Shown here in pieces: positions 56,168 to 64,000 of a stretch of DNA of 64,000 nucleotides. Origin of the DNA: Shewanella ulleungensis (lineage in GTDB: Bacteria; Pseudomonadota; Gammaproteobacteria; Enterobacterales; Shewanellaceae); NCBI RefSeq assembly GCF_014648315.1, contig NZ_BMQW01000009.1:62001-126000 (forward strand), written 5' to 3'. Position numbers and translations under genes: made by a program. The notes below the pieces were generated by a model. That model saw only the letters and a list, made by a program, of their open reading frames with translations, did no database searches and was not told the origin of the DNA. Position 1 is the stretch's first letter. Each line of letters starts with the position of its first letter.

Positions 56168-57217
56168 TTGCTAGCACTCATCAAAAAACACCGAAATAGT
56201 ACCGCAGAGCAGCAACAGGCTCGGGTTATTTCGTTGTTTTCATTGGTTGGAATGTCAATCACCTTATTGATGGGAATAGTGAGCTTATTTGGTGATAACA
56301 CAATCCTAACTATCGTCTTGTTTATTGCCAGTATCACGTATTTGCTGGCCTTCTTTTCTGTGAAGCGTTTTGATATTAGTATTAGCGCCACACTCGTGAT
56401 TTACTCGCTGTATTTATTAATGTTTTATCTGGTCTTTAGTGGCGGAGTTTCCCTAACGGGCCCATTATGGATTTTCATTGTCGCGCCAGTATCGGTTTAC
56501 GTATTGGGTTTGCGTCACGGCTTAATTAATTTATCTCTGTTCCTATGCATCATCTGCATTATCATATTTTTACCGCAGCAATGGGTTGAGCATGCACAAT
56601 ACAGCAATGAATTTTCGCTCAGGTTGATTATTTCGTTTTTAACCATGTCCTTTTTATCAGCTCTGTATGAATATTCCAGAATGCAAGCCTATATCAGTGC
56701 TCTTGAACTGAGCAGACAATACCAAGAGCTTGCTATGCGCGATCCACTAACCAAACTGGCGAATAGACGCAATGCCGCTGCGATTTTGGAACAAGAGAAA
56801 TCAAGATTACAGCGCAACAATGAACCTTTATCAGTATTATTGTGCGATTTAGACCACTTTAAATTGGTCAACGATAAATACGGCCATAATGGCGGAGACA
56901 TGGTACTCACCGAGTTATCGGCCCTCTTTAAAGAACAAGTCCGACAGCAAGATTGTGTCGCACGCTGGGGCGGCGAAGAGTTTTTGATTATTCTGCCACA
57001 AACATCATCAGAGCAAGCGAGCGTCATCGCAGAGAAAATCCGTAGCAGTGTTGAGCAATACACCATCAACTTTGTTAAACATCAGATCCGCGTCACCATC
57101 AGTATTGGCATATCACAGCTTGCTGAAGATCAAACTATTGATGAGCTGATCAACAATGCCGATAAATGTTTGTACCAAGCGAAAACTTTAGGTCGAAATC
57201 GGGTTCATCCGACGTAA
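56168..57217 (+). CDS. Membrane diguanylate cyclase (GGDEF)
   Basis: The 349-residue protein has six predicted membrane helices in the first 175 residues (VISLFSLVGMSITLLMGIVS, ILTIVLFIASITYLLAFFS, ATLVIYSLYLLMFYLVFSGG). A GGDEF domain from RDPLTKLANRRNAAAI has RWGGEEF near residue 267 and RQQD five residues earlier (inhibitory site). It makes c-di-GMP in response to a membrane signal of unknown nature. The likely start is TTG at 56168, with GGA 7 bases upstream. No EAL or receiver domain is present. Confidence 0.87.
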   Translation: MLALIKKHRNSTAEQQQARVISLFSLVGMSITLLMGIVSLFGDNTILTIVLFIASITYLLAFFSVKRFDISISATLVIYSLYLLMFYLVFSGGVSLTGPLWIFIVAPVSVYVLGLRHGLINLSLFLCIICIIIFLPQQWVEHAQYSNEFSLRLIISFLTMSFLSALYEYSRMQAYISALELSRQYQELAMRDPLTKLANRRNAAAILEQEKSRLQRNNEPLSVLLCDLDHFKLVNDKYGHNGGDMVLTELSALFKEQVRQQDCVARWGGEEFLIILPQTSSEQASVIAEKIRSSVEQYTINFVKHQIRVTISIGISQLAEDQTIDELINNADKCLYQAKTLGRNRVHPT

Positions 57218-57290
57218 ATACGATTGCCCCGCGAGACGCTGTGCAGTGGTATTATTAGGCTTAATTGACCAGATAATTACATCATGTACA

Positions 57291-57319
57291 ACATGGCTTA
57301 CTTAGACATGGCTTACTTA
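57291..57319. repeat. Short tandem duplication, 15-base unit
   Basis: ACATGGCTTACTTAG is followed immediately by ACATGGCTTACTTA. It is a small tandem duplication in the intergenic region past the GGDEF gene, with no known role. Confidence 0.6.
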
Positions 57320-57416
57320 ATAGTGTCACTGTTCGTTAAGAGATAAACCAAACAGTTGCGGAGCTCACACCTCCCCGCTCATGAATGGGTTTAATATAAG
57401 CGCCTTAAAAATCAAT

Positions 57417-57456
57417 TTATTAACAAGGCCAACATTAAACATGACCTTGTTAATAA
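57417..57456 (-). terminator. Candidate acnA terminator
   Basis: A 12-bp stem, TTATTAACAAGG (57417-57428) with its complement (57445-57456), has a 16-base loop. On the minus strand T-rich sequence follows. The large loop makes it a weak call. Confidence 0.45.
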
Positions 57457-57470
57457 GATTAATATGGGTA

Positions 57471-60197
57471 TTACTTCGCTAGGTTTCGTAATACATAATG
57501 CAAGATGCCGCCATGTTGGTAATAACTAAACTCATTAGGGGTATCAATGCGAATTTTAGCTTCAAACGAATGTTGCTTACCCGCTTTGTCGGTCACTGAT
57601 ACCTTAACTGTTTTCTGTTCGGCACTTATCGCAGGAATACTAAATTGTTCTTCACCTGTGAGGTTTAGTGCTTCTGCACTGTCATCAGGCATAAACTGTA
57701 GAGGCAAGATGCCCATTCCTACCAAATTAGAACGGTGAATACGCTCATAACTTTGTGCTATAACCGCTTTTATCCCCAACAGTGCAGGCCCTTTTGCTGC
57801 CCAGTCCCGCGAGCTGCCAGTGCCATATTCTTTACCTGCCAGCACAATACAAGGCGTACCTTGTTGCTGATACTCCATAGCAGCATCAAATACGGTCATC
57901 GACTCACCGTTAGGCATTAAACGTGTCCAACAGCCTTCGGTCCCCGGAGCCAGCTGATTTTTTAACCTTACATTGGCAAAGGTGCCGCGCATCATGACTT
58001 CATGATTGCCACGACGTGAACCGTAAGAGTTAAAGTCTTTTATGGCGACTCCAGCTTGCTGTAAGTAGTCTCCAGCAGGGCTGTCTGGTGCAATAGAGCC
58101 CGCTGGTGATATATGGTCAGTCGTGACCGAATCACCTAACTTAAGCAAACAACGGGCATTGTCGATAGCCATAATGTTAGGTACTTCAGCACTGATCCCA
58201 TCAAAAAATGGCGGCTGTTTAACATAGGTGGAGTCGGGCCAGTTATATTTTTGGCTTTGTACTACCTCGAGCCCTTGCCAGTCTGCATCGCCGCTATATA
58301 CGTCGGCATAACGGGAAACAAACATCTCACTTTGTACCGCGCTGGCCATGACCTGTTGAATTTCCTGATTGTCTGGCCAGATATCTTTTAAATAAACTGC
58401 ATTACCATCAGCATCTTCACCCAATGGCTCAGTAACCATATCGGCTTTCATATTTCCGGCCAATGCATAAGCAACCACCAGCGGCGGCGATGCTAAGTAA
58501 TTGGCTTGTACTTCTGGATGGATGCGGCCATCAAAGTTACGGTTGCCCGATAACACCGAAGACACCTTTAACCTGCCTTGTTGTATCGCTTCACTAACGG
58601 GTTGAGGCAATGGACCTGAATTACCAATACAAGTGGTACAACCATAGCCAACCAACTGAAAACCTAGAGCATCTAAATCAACACTAAGACCCGATTTAAT
58701 TAAATAATCCGTCACTACCTGTGAGCCTGGTGCAAAGCTGGTTTTCACCCAAGGTTTAACCTGTAAGCCTTTTTTACGCGCATTTCGGGCCAATAATCCG
58801 GCTGCGATTAACACCGATGGATTAGAGGTATTAGTACAACTGGTTATCGCCGCTATCACCACCGCGCCAGCTTCCAGCACAAAGTCTTTATCTCGATAAC
58901 GACAAGCAACACCAGTACTGCCATCGGCGACGGGTACTTGCACCGATGGACCACCCTCGCTTGCCAACTCGTCTTTACCTTCGGCATCGATGTGGCTCAC
59001 AGGGATTTGACTGTCCAACCATTGGCGGAAACTGACTCCAGCTTGCTCAAGTGCAATTCTGTCCTGAGGTCTTTTAGGGCCAGCAATAGAAGGCACAATA
59101 CTGCCTAAATCCAGTTTTAAGGTTGCGTGATAACAGGCTTTGTTGTCGGATGCACTGGCCCACATGCCCATCTGTTTAAGATACGCTTTGATCAGTGCGA
59201 TACGCTCTGGATCTCGACCGGTAAGCTTGAGATAATCTAGGGTTTGTTCATCAATCGGGAAGATGCCACAAGTCGCACCGTATTCTGGCGCCATATTGGC
59301 AATGGTTGCCCTATCAGCCAAGGTTAATTGATCAACACCGGCACCAAAAAATTCTACAAACTTACCTACCACGCCAAATGAGCGCAGCTGTTCGGTTACC
59401 GTTAACACGAGATCAGTCGCGGTAACTCCTGGGGGTAATGTACCGACAAATTCAAATCCGACAATTTCGGGTAACAACATCGTCACCGGTTGGCCTAACA
59501 TCGCGGCCTCAGCCTCAATGCCACCGACGCCCCAACCCAATACTCCCAAACCGTTGATCATGGTGGTGTGAGAATCGGTTCCCACTAAGGTGTCGGGATA
59601 CAATAGGTTATCGTCATCTTCTTTGACAAAGACCACTCTCGCCAAATATTCCAGATTGATTTGATGCACGATACCGCGCCCGGGCGGTACCACTTTAAAG
59701 TTGTCGAAGGCTTGCTGACCCCAACGCAAAAACTGATATCGTTCGCGGTTTCGTTGAATCTCAATGGCAGTATTTTTTTGTAGCGCCCCTGTTTCGGCAA
59801 ATACATCAACCATCACTGAGTGGTCAATCACCAACTCTACCGGATTCAGTGGATTAATCGCGTCGGCATTGCCGCCCAATGTCACGATGGCATCACGCAT
59901 TGCGGCTAAATCGACCACCGAAGGTACGCCAGTAAAATCTTGTAGAATGACTCGAGAAGGAACAAAGGCAATTTCGGTTTCTGACCAGTTATCTAAATCC
60001 CAGCGGGCCAAGGTTTCAATATCTTCTGGCTGGACAAAATCCGACTTTTCGTAACGCAGAAGATTTTCTAATAATATTTTTGCCGCAAAGGGTAAGCGGG
60101 CTAAATCGTAGTGTTCAGCTAATCGATCAAAGCTGTAATACCGGAAAGTTTTTCCATTACTTTCAAGCTGTTTCAATAATTGCATAGAATGGTTCAT
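57471..60197 (-). CDS. acnA: Aconitate hydratase AcnA
   Basis: AcnA converts citrate to isocitrate in the TCA cycle with a 4Fe-4S cluster and is of the IRP1/stress-resistant type. At 908 residues it has the usual length. Seen features are LENLLRYEKSDF, VPSRVILQDFTGVPSVVDLA, TDSHTTMINGLGVLGWGVGG, the first cluster cysteine in AITSCTNTSNPSVLIAAG and the other two in GYGCTTCIGNSGPLPQPV. The C-terminal swivel domain has RGTFANVRLKNQL and EYGTGSSRDWAAKGPALLGI. GGGAGA lies before the ATG. It is divergent from fumC, another TCA enzyme, across 92 bases. Confidence 0.95.
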   Translation of the reverse strand: MNHSMQLLKQLESNGKTFRYYSFDRLAEHYDLARLPFAAKILLENLLRYEKSDFVQPEDIETLARWDLDNWSETEIAFVPSRVILQDFTGVPSVVDLAAMRDAIVTLGGNADAINPLNPVELVIDHSVMVDVFAETGALQKNTAIEIQRNRERYQFLRWGQQAFDNFKVVPPGRGIVHQINLEYLARVVFVKEDDDNLLYPDTLVGTDSHTTMINGLGVLGWGVGGIEAEAAMLGQPVTMLLPEIVGFEFVGTLPPGVTATDLVLTVTEQLRSFGVVGKFVEFFGAGVDQLTLADRATIANMAPEYGATCGIFPIDEQTLDYLKLTGRDPERIALIKAYLKQMGMWASASDNKACYHATLKLDLGSIVPSIAGPKRPQDRIALEQAGVSFRQWLDSQIPVSHIDAEGKDELASEGGPSVQVPVADGSTGVACRYRDKDFVLEAGAVVIAAITSCTNTSNPSVLIAAGLLARNARKKGLQVKPWVKTSFAPGSQVVTDYLIKSGLSVDLDALGFQLVGYGCTTCIGNSGPLPQPVSEAIQQGRLKVSSVLSGNRNFDGRIHPEVQANYLASPPLVVAYALAGNMKADMVTEPLGEDADGNAVYLKDIWPDNQEIQQVMASAVQSEMFVSRYADVYSGDADWQGLEVVQSQKYNWPDSTYVKQPPFFDGISAEVPNIMAIDNARCLLKLGDSVTTDHISPAGSIAPDSPAGDYLQQAGVAIKDFNSYGSRRGNHEVMMRGTFANVRLKNQLAPGTEGCWTRLMPNGESMTVFDAAMEYQQQGTPCIVLAGKEYGTGSSRDWAAKGPALLGIKAVIAQSYERIHRSNLVGMGILPLQFMPDDSAEALNLTGEEQFSIPAISAEQKTVKVSVTDKAGKQHSFEAKIRIDTPNEFSYYQHGGILHYVLRNLAK

Positions 60198-60289
60198 TAC
60201 TGATCTCCCTATAAACGTTTATTGGCACTTCCTGCTAAGCTTAGTGAACACACTAACATATACAAATCAAAAATCGAGTCGGAAACCTT

Positions 60290-61663
60290 ATGAGTAAGAT
60301 GCGTATAGAATATGACAGTATGGGGAAAGTACAGGTGCCAGATGACGTTTGTTATCAGGCGCAAACTCAACGCGCACGAGATAACTTTCAGTTTTCGAAG
60401 CGGCGCTTTCCGACGCCAGCGATACTCGCCCTACTCGACATAAAATCAGCTGCAGCAAAGGCGAATAGCCAACTCGATTTGTTAGATAGCGCCATGGCCA
60501 AAGCGATTCAACAAGCGATTATCGCCGCTAAAAAGCTTGATTTTTCGCAGCATTTTCCGATTGATTTGTTCCAAACAGGCTCTGGCACCAGTTCGAATAT
60601 GAATGTTAATGAAGTCATTGCCAGCCTTGCCAGTGACATTTTGCAGGCAAAGGTTCACCCTAATGATCATATCAATATGGGTCAAAGTAGTAACGATGTG
60701 GTGCCCGCCTGTATTCATATTAGTACGGTTAGGCAATTAAAGAACTTATTGTATCCGGCCATTAATGGCTTGCATGACAGATTAGCGTTTTTGGCCGATG
60801 AGTATTCCAATACAGTCAAAACTGGTCGCACCCATTTAATGGACGCCATGCCAATTACGCTTGGTCAGGAACTGCGATGTTGGCAACAACAGCTAAACAG
60901 TGCTCAAGCTCGAATTCAGCAAGTAGAACTTAGCCTGCATCATTTGCCATTGGGCGGTACAGCGGTTGGCACTGGCGTTAATTGTGATCCCAATTTTGCC
61001 AAACTTGCATGTGATGACTTACAACAGCAAGATAAAATCCCTTGGCAGGCGGCGATAATGCCTGCGTTATATATGAGTAGCCAAGACCACACCTTAGCCA
61101 TGGCTTCGGCGCTCAAAGGGTTAGCGGTTACGTTATTGAAAATCGCCAATGATTTACGCTGGATGAACTCAGGGCCTGTAGCAGGGTTACAAGAAATTAG
61201 CTTAACTGCGCTGCAACCCGGCTCATCGATAATGCCCGGTAAGGTTAATCCCGTGATCCCAGAAGCGGTAGCCATGATTGCCGCTGAAGTTATTGGCAAT
61301 GAAGCAACCATAACCATTGCGGCGCAATCGGGTAATTTTCAATTGAATGTGATGTTGCCACTGATTGCCGACAAGCTACTGTCCAGTATTGATTTATTAA
61401 CCCATGCCTGCCAAGCCATGACCGACAAAGTGTTTGCCGAGTTTAGCCCCAATGTAGAACATTTAACCCAGGCATTGGAGAAAAATCCTATTCTGGCGAC
61501 CGCACTTAATTCCGTGGTGGGTTACGATATGGCCGCAAAAATTGCTAAACGTGCAGATAAAGAACATAAATCAGTATTAGCCATTGCACTTGAAGAAACC
61601 GATTTGGACGAAGATAAACTCAAAACGATACTTGACCCATTGCATTTGGCCAAAACGAAATAA
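60290..61663 (+). CDS. fumC: Fumarate hydratase class II FumC
   Basis: FumC hydrates fumarate to L-malate without an iron-sulfur cluster, so it is useful under oxidative or iron-poor conditions. The 457-residue protein begins like the family (YDSMGKVQVPDDVCYQAQTQ). It has TGSGTSSNMNVNEVIA, VHPNDHINMGQSSNDVVPAC, the catalytic-histidine region KTGRTHLMDAMPITLGQE, LGGTAVGTGVN and the fumarase/aspartase signature GSSIMPGKVNPVIPEAVAM. Aspartase and argininosuccinate lyase are less likely because of this full FumC-like pattern. The shared upstream region with acnA may allow co-control. Confidence 0.93.
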   Translation: MSKMRIEYDSMGKVQVPDDVCYQAQTQRARDNFQFSKRRFPTPAILALLDIKSAAAKANSQLDLLDSAMAKAIQQAIIAAKKLDFSQHFPIDLFQTGSGTSSNMNVNEVIASLASDILQAKVHPNDHINMGQSSNDVVPACIHISTVRQLKNLLYPAINGLHDRLAFLADEYSNTVKTGRTHLMDAMPITLGQELRCWQQQLNSAQARIQQVELSLHHLPLGGTAVGTGVNCDPNFAKLACDDLQQQDKIPWQAAIMPALYMSSQDHTLAMASALKGLAVTLLKIANDLRWMNSGPVAGLQEISLTALQPGSSIMPGKVNPVIPEAVAMIAAEVIGNEATITIAAQSGNFQLNVMLPLIADKLLSSIDLLTHACQAMTDKVFAEFSPNVEHLTQALEKNPILATALNSVVGYDMAAKIAKRADKEHKSVLAIALEETDLDEDKLKTILDPLHLAKTK

Positions 61664-61972
61664 TATTTGTAATGTACAAAGAAAAATGTGCGCGGCTTAT
61701 TGGATACAAAAAGCAAACGCTTAACATGGCATACTGGCGTGTTAAGCATTTATCGTAACGTTAACAGGAAGGCATTTCATTGCTGGCTGCAGATTTTATC
61801 ACGAGACAAGTCAATTCAATGGATCGAAATAGACCTATCTCATTGATACAGGCCGTCGCTATTTTCTTCACTCTTTACTTCACATTTTATCTCAGAGCGT
61901 TGAGTTAATAATGACAGCCTAATGATCTTTAATATGCTATTAACATGCATTTGCATAGGTAATAAGAGTTAA
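61664..61972. other. Intergenic region fumC / S9 peptidase
   Basis: This 309-base gap holds a weak hairpin (GCTTAACA at 61719-61726 with TGTTAAGC at 61740-61747) that may end fumC, and a candidate 42-residue frame (61780-61908). No strong terminator for the S9 peptidase was found. Confidence 0.5.
61780..61908 (+). CDS. Candidate 42-residue membrane peptide
   Basis: A TTG-start frame of 42 codons reads MLAADFITRQVNSMDRNRPI and continues SLIQAVAIFFTLYFTFYLRA to LS. AGGAAGG lies 7 bases before the TTG. One hydrophobic helix (about residues 22-37) with a basic residue near each end would give a single-pass membrane peptide; an internal ATG at 61819 would give 29 residues. I recognise no family. 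A chance frame is possible. Confidence 0.38.
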   Translation: MLAADFITRQVNSMDRNRPISLIQAVAIFFTLYFTFYLRALS

Positions 61973-64000
61973 CTACTTATCTGCAGTCTCAGGATAAAGG
62001 CTATTCCACCACTGAGGTTCGTCTTTGAGTTTCATATCAAACCAGGCCATGGTGGTGTTCCACCAATCAAAGCGTGCTTGGCGGGTATTGATGTGATGGT
62101 CTTGATCATTAAACTCCACCAACTCAACTTCCTTACCTAATAACTTCAGCGCGGTGTACATATAATGGCTTTCACCTACAGGTACGTTGGTGTCGCTATT
62201 ACCGTGTATAAGTAATAACGGCGTAGAGATTTTATCAGCATGATAAAGCGGGCTTTGTTCGACATAAAGCTCAGGATTATTCCATGGAAAACTGCCACGA
62301 CTTGCTACACCAGAATAGCCATAGCCCCACCAGCCATGTCCCCAATACGATGACAAATTACTGATCCCCGCATGCGACATCGACGCCGCAAAAATATCGG
62401 TTTGCGTGGCCAAATACATAGTCATAAAGCCGCCATAAGACGCGCCCATGTTACCCACACGTTTTGCATCAACATAACTGTGAGCGTTTAAGAATGCTTT
62501 AGTGCCTTCAATAATGTCATCTGCGCTGTACTTGCCCCAGGCATTAACATGACGTCCGCTAAAAGCCTGGCCGTAACCTGTTGCACCATTAGGTTGTAAC
62601 ACGTACACCACATAGCCTTGTGCTGCCCACAAGTTAAATGGCCAACGTCCTGTAAAGTGACGCCCAACCGGTGAAGTACCGCCATAGTAATACACCAATG
62701 CAGGGTATTTTTTATTGGCATCAAAATCGGCAGGTAGGTAAACGCGACCGTCAATGTTATGCCCATGTTTGTTAGTAAAATCAAAATCTTCGATCTTTCC
62801 TAAACGCGTATCGGCATAATGTTGTTTTTGGCTGTCGAATAACACTTGTTTACGGTTTGAGTTAAGCGACATGCTGTAGGCTTTTTGTGGCGAGGTTGCC
62901 GAAGTGCCCGCAACGACTAACGTCGGCGTTGATTGTTTTGCAGCCACACTAAAACCATCTACCATATCGACACCTGTATCGATTTGGCTAAAGCGACTTT
63001 TACGCTTATCAAACAAGTAAAGCGGTGAGCGGTCGCCTTCGGTAACAGTTACCAATAAATCATCATTATCAAGTTTGGTCATGCTACCAATTGATGGATC
63101 AAAGTCTTTGCTTAATGCACTCACTTTACCTTCGGCATCACGCCAATATAACTGGCCGTCATAGTCATTGACCTCAATATTGGGATCTTGCATACCCATG
63201 CCGTCCATAAAGCGTGGGCCAGCTGTGATATACATGCCCTTATCGGCATACAAAGCACCACTGAAACTACGATATTCACCAATCAGAGTTTCGCTTAAAT
63301 CAGCTACCTTCAGTTCGATTAGCTGAGTGATGCCATGAGCGGGTTGTTTGTAATCGACAGATGAGCGAGTGAGCAACAAACTGCCTTTATCTGCATTACT
63401 GTCTAATAACGAACTGGTTATTTTACTGTCGGTCAATTGACGAATAACACCCGACGCAACATCTAATTGATATAACTGACTATTGTTACGCCAATAGCTC
63501 CAGCGATCTTCTAATGCTTGAAAACGCTTAGAGGTGGCTTTGTCATCAGCTTTAAAGGGCTTTTCCCAACTAAAGAGTAAACTGTCGCCAAACCACTGCA
63601 AACCTGAGACATTATCAAGCTCAGTTGCTGCGATATCGATGGTTAAGTCTGCCACATTCAGTAATTGAATCTGCTTATTGGCAACAAATGCGAGTTGCTT
63701 AGCATCATCAGACCACACCGCGCTGCTAGGGCGATTATCTTGCCAACGGTACATTACGCTGTTGTCTGGTAATTTACGTAGCTCGGTCACTTGAATAGGC
63801 TTATCACCCTGGGCTGTTTGATATTCAATGGTGGATTGCAGTAAATATTTACCATTAGGCGACAAGGTTAAGTTGCTGATAACTTTGGAGTCAAAAAGCT
63901 GCTCGGCTGATACGCGCTGTGTTTTTTGTGCGCTAAAATCGAGCCCATCGACATCACTTTTACCCTGCCAATCAAGGCTAAAAGACACCTCTTTTTGCAA
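61973..64000 (-). CDS. S9 dipeptidyl-peptidase-type serine peptidase, partial
   Basis: The gene runs off the window at 64000, so the N-terminus and any signal peptide are missing; 675 residues are visible. A DPP-IV-like beta-propeller (LSPNGKYLLQST, WSDDAKQLAFV) precedes the hydrolase domain, which has the nucleophile in MGASYGGFMTMY, the acid in IHGNSDTNVPVGESHYM and the histidine in DQDHHINTRQ. The frame continues through 64000, so the TTG at the edge is internal. It is probably a periplasmic or outer-surface peptidase supplying peptides for uptake. It is less than half alike by eye to the S9 peptidase at 2233. Confidence 0.88.
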   Translation of the reverse strand: MQKEVSFSLDWQGKSDVDGLDFSAQKTQRVSAEQLFDSKVISNLTLSPNGKYLLQSTIEYQTAQGDKPIQVTELRKLPDNSVMYRWQDNRPSSAVWSDDAKQLAFVANKQIQLLNVADLTIDIAATELDNVSGLQWFGDSLLFSWEKPFKADDKATSKRFQALEDRWSYWRNNSQLYQLDVASGVIRQLTDSKITSSLLDSNADKGSLLLTRSSVDYKQPAHGITQLIELKVADLSETLIGEYRSFSGALYADKGMYITAGPRFMDGMGMQDPNIEVNDYDGQLYWRDAEGKVSALSKDFDPSIGSMTKLDNDDLLVTVTEGDRSPLYLFDKRKSRFSQIDTGVDMVDGFSVAAKQSTPTLVVAGTSATSPQKAYSMSLNSNRKQVLFDSQKQHYADTRLGKIEDFDFTNKHGHNIDGRVYLPADFDANKKYPALVYYYGGTSPVGRHFTGRWPFNLWAAQGYVVYVLQPNGATGYGQAFSGRHVNAWGKYSADDIIEGTKAFLNAHSYVDAKRVGNMGASYGGFMTMYLATQTDIFAASMSHAGISNLSSYWGHGWWGYGYSGVASRGSFPWNNPELYVEQSPLYHADKISTPLLLIHGNSDTNVPVGESHYMYTALKLLGKEVELVEFNDQDHHINTRQARFDWWNTTMAWFDMKLKDEPQWWNSLYPETADK

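Overview
The window reads as chromosomal DNA of a marine gammaproteobacterium, most likely Shewanella; this is an inference from protein character and gene order. Pointers are the PomA/PomB sodium-type stator, an NAD-type isocitrate dehydrogenase, the lactate permease next to a large iron-sulfur D-lactate dehydrogenase, and the runs gcvA-ygdD-rlmM and xseB-ispA-dxs. Base composition is moderately AT-rich throughout. I saw no rRNA, tRNA, CRISPR array, insertion sequence or prophage.

Layout. 1-2136: ppnN and xni overlap as an operon. 2233-6459: a large secreted S9 peptidase (-) and an NAD-dependent isocitrate dehydrogenase (+). 6551-9749: rlmM, ygdD, a KANL3-like hydrolase and gcvA, all on -. 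9928-10152: a small acidic secreted protein. 10281-13732: thiI and the pomAB stator (-). 14101-18935: xseB, ispA, dxs (isoprenoid precursors), grpE (-) and nadK. 19268-23860: lactate uptake and oxidation (lldP, Dld-II). 23952-29516: a G3E GTPase coupled to a DEAD-box helicase, then a membrane GGDEF-EAL protein. 29935-33369: adhB, a hypothetical gene, a hotdog thioesterase and ltaE. 33417-35589: exported thiol peroxidase, MscS and an OmpA-like protein. 36120-39680: a POT peptide transporter, an RssB-like response regulator and MlaA. 40023-42414: a FliK-like protein with an orphan FlhB C-terminal-domain protein. 42839-44034 is the most accessory-looking stretch: two unrecognised membrane proteins around a decayed RelB antitoxin gene. 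44622-57217: a DUF3187 protein, a CHASE hybrid kinase with a PleD-like diguanylate cyclase, a chemotaxis receptor, an MRJP-like protein divergent from a TetR regulator, a TetR fragment and a membrane diguanylate cyclase. 57471-64000: aconitase and fumarase (divergent) and a second S9 peptidase that runs off the end.

How it fits together. Much of the window serves central carbon flow (lactate oxidation, aconitase, isocitrate dehydrogenase, fumarase, alcohol dehydrogenase) and peptide use (two S9 peptidases and a POT transporter). A second theme is signalling and motility: three diguanylate cyclase-type proteins that all keep the RxxD inhibitory site, a chemoreceptor, the PomAB stator and FliK/FlhB-like parts.

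Most genes are ordinary housekeeping genes. I did not find a convincing new multi-gene system. The best leads are the FliK-like/FlhB-C pair, the broken relB, an MlaA without a lipobox cysteine, a terminator-like hairpin just before tpx, dyad operators between the MRJP-like and TetR genes, and a possible 42-residue membrane peptide.
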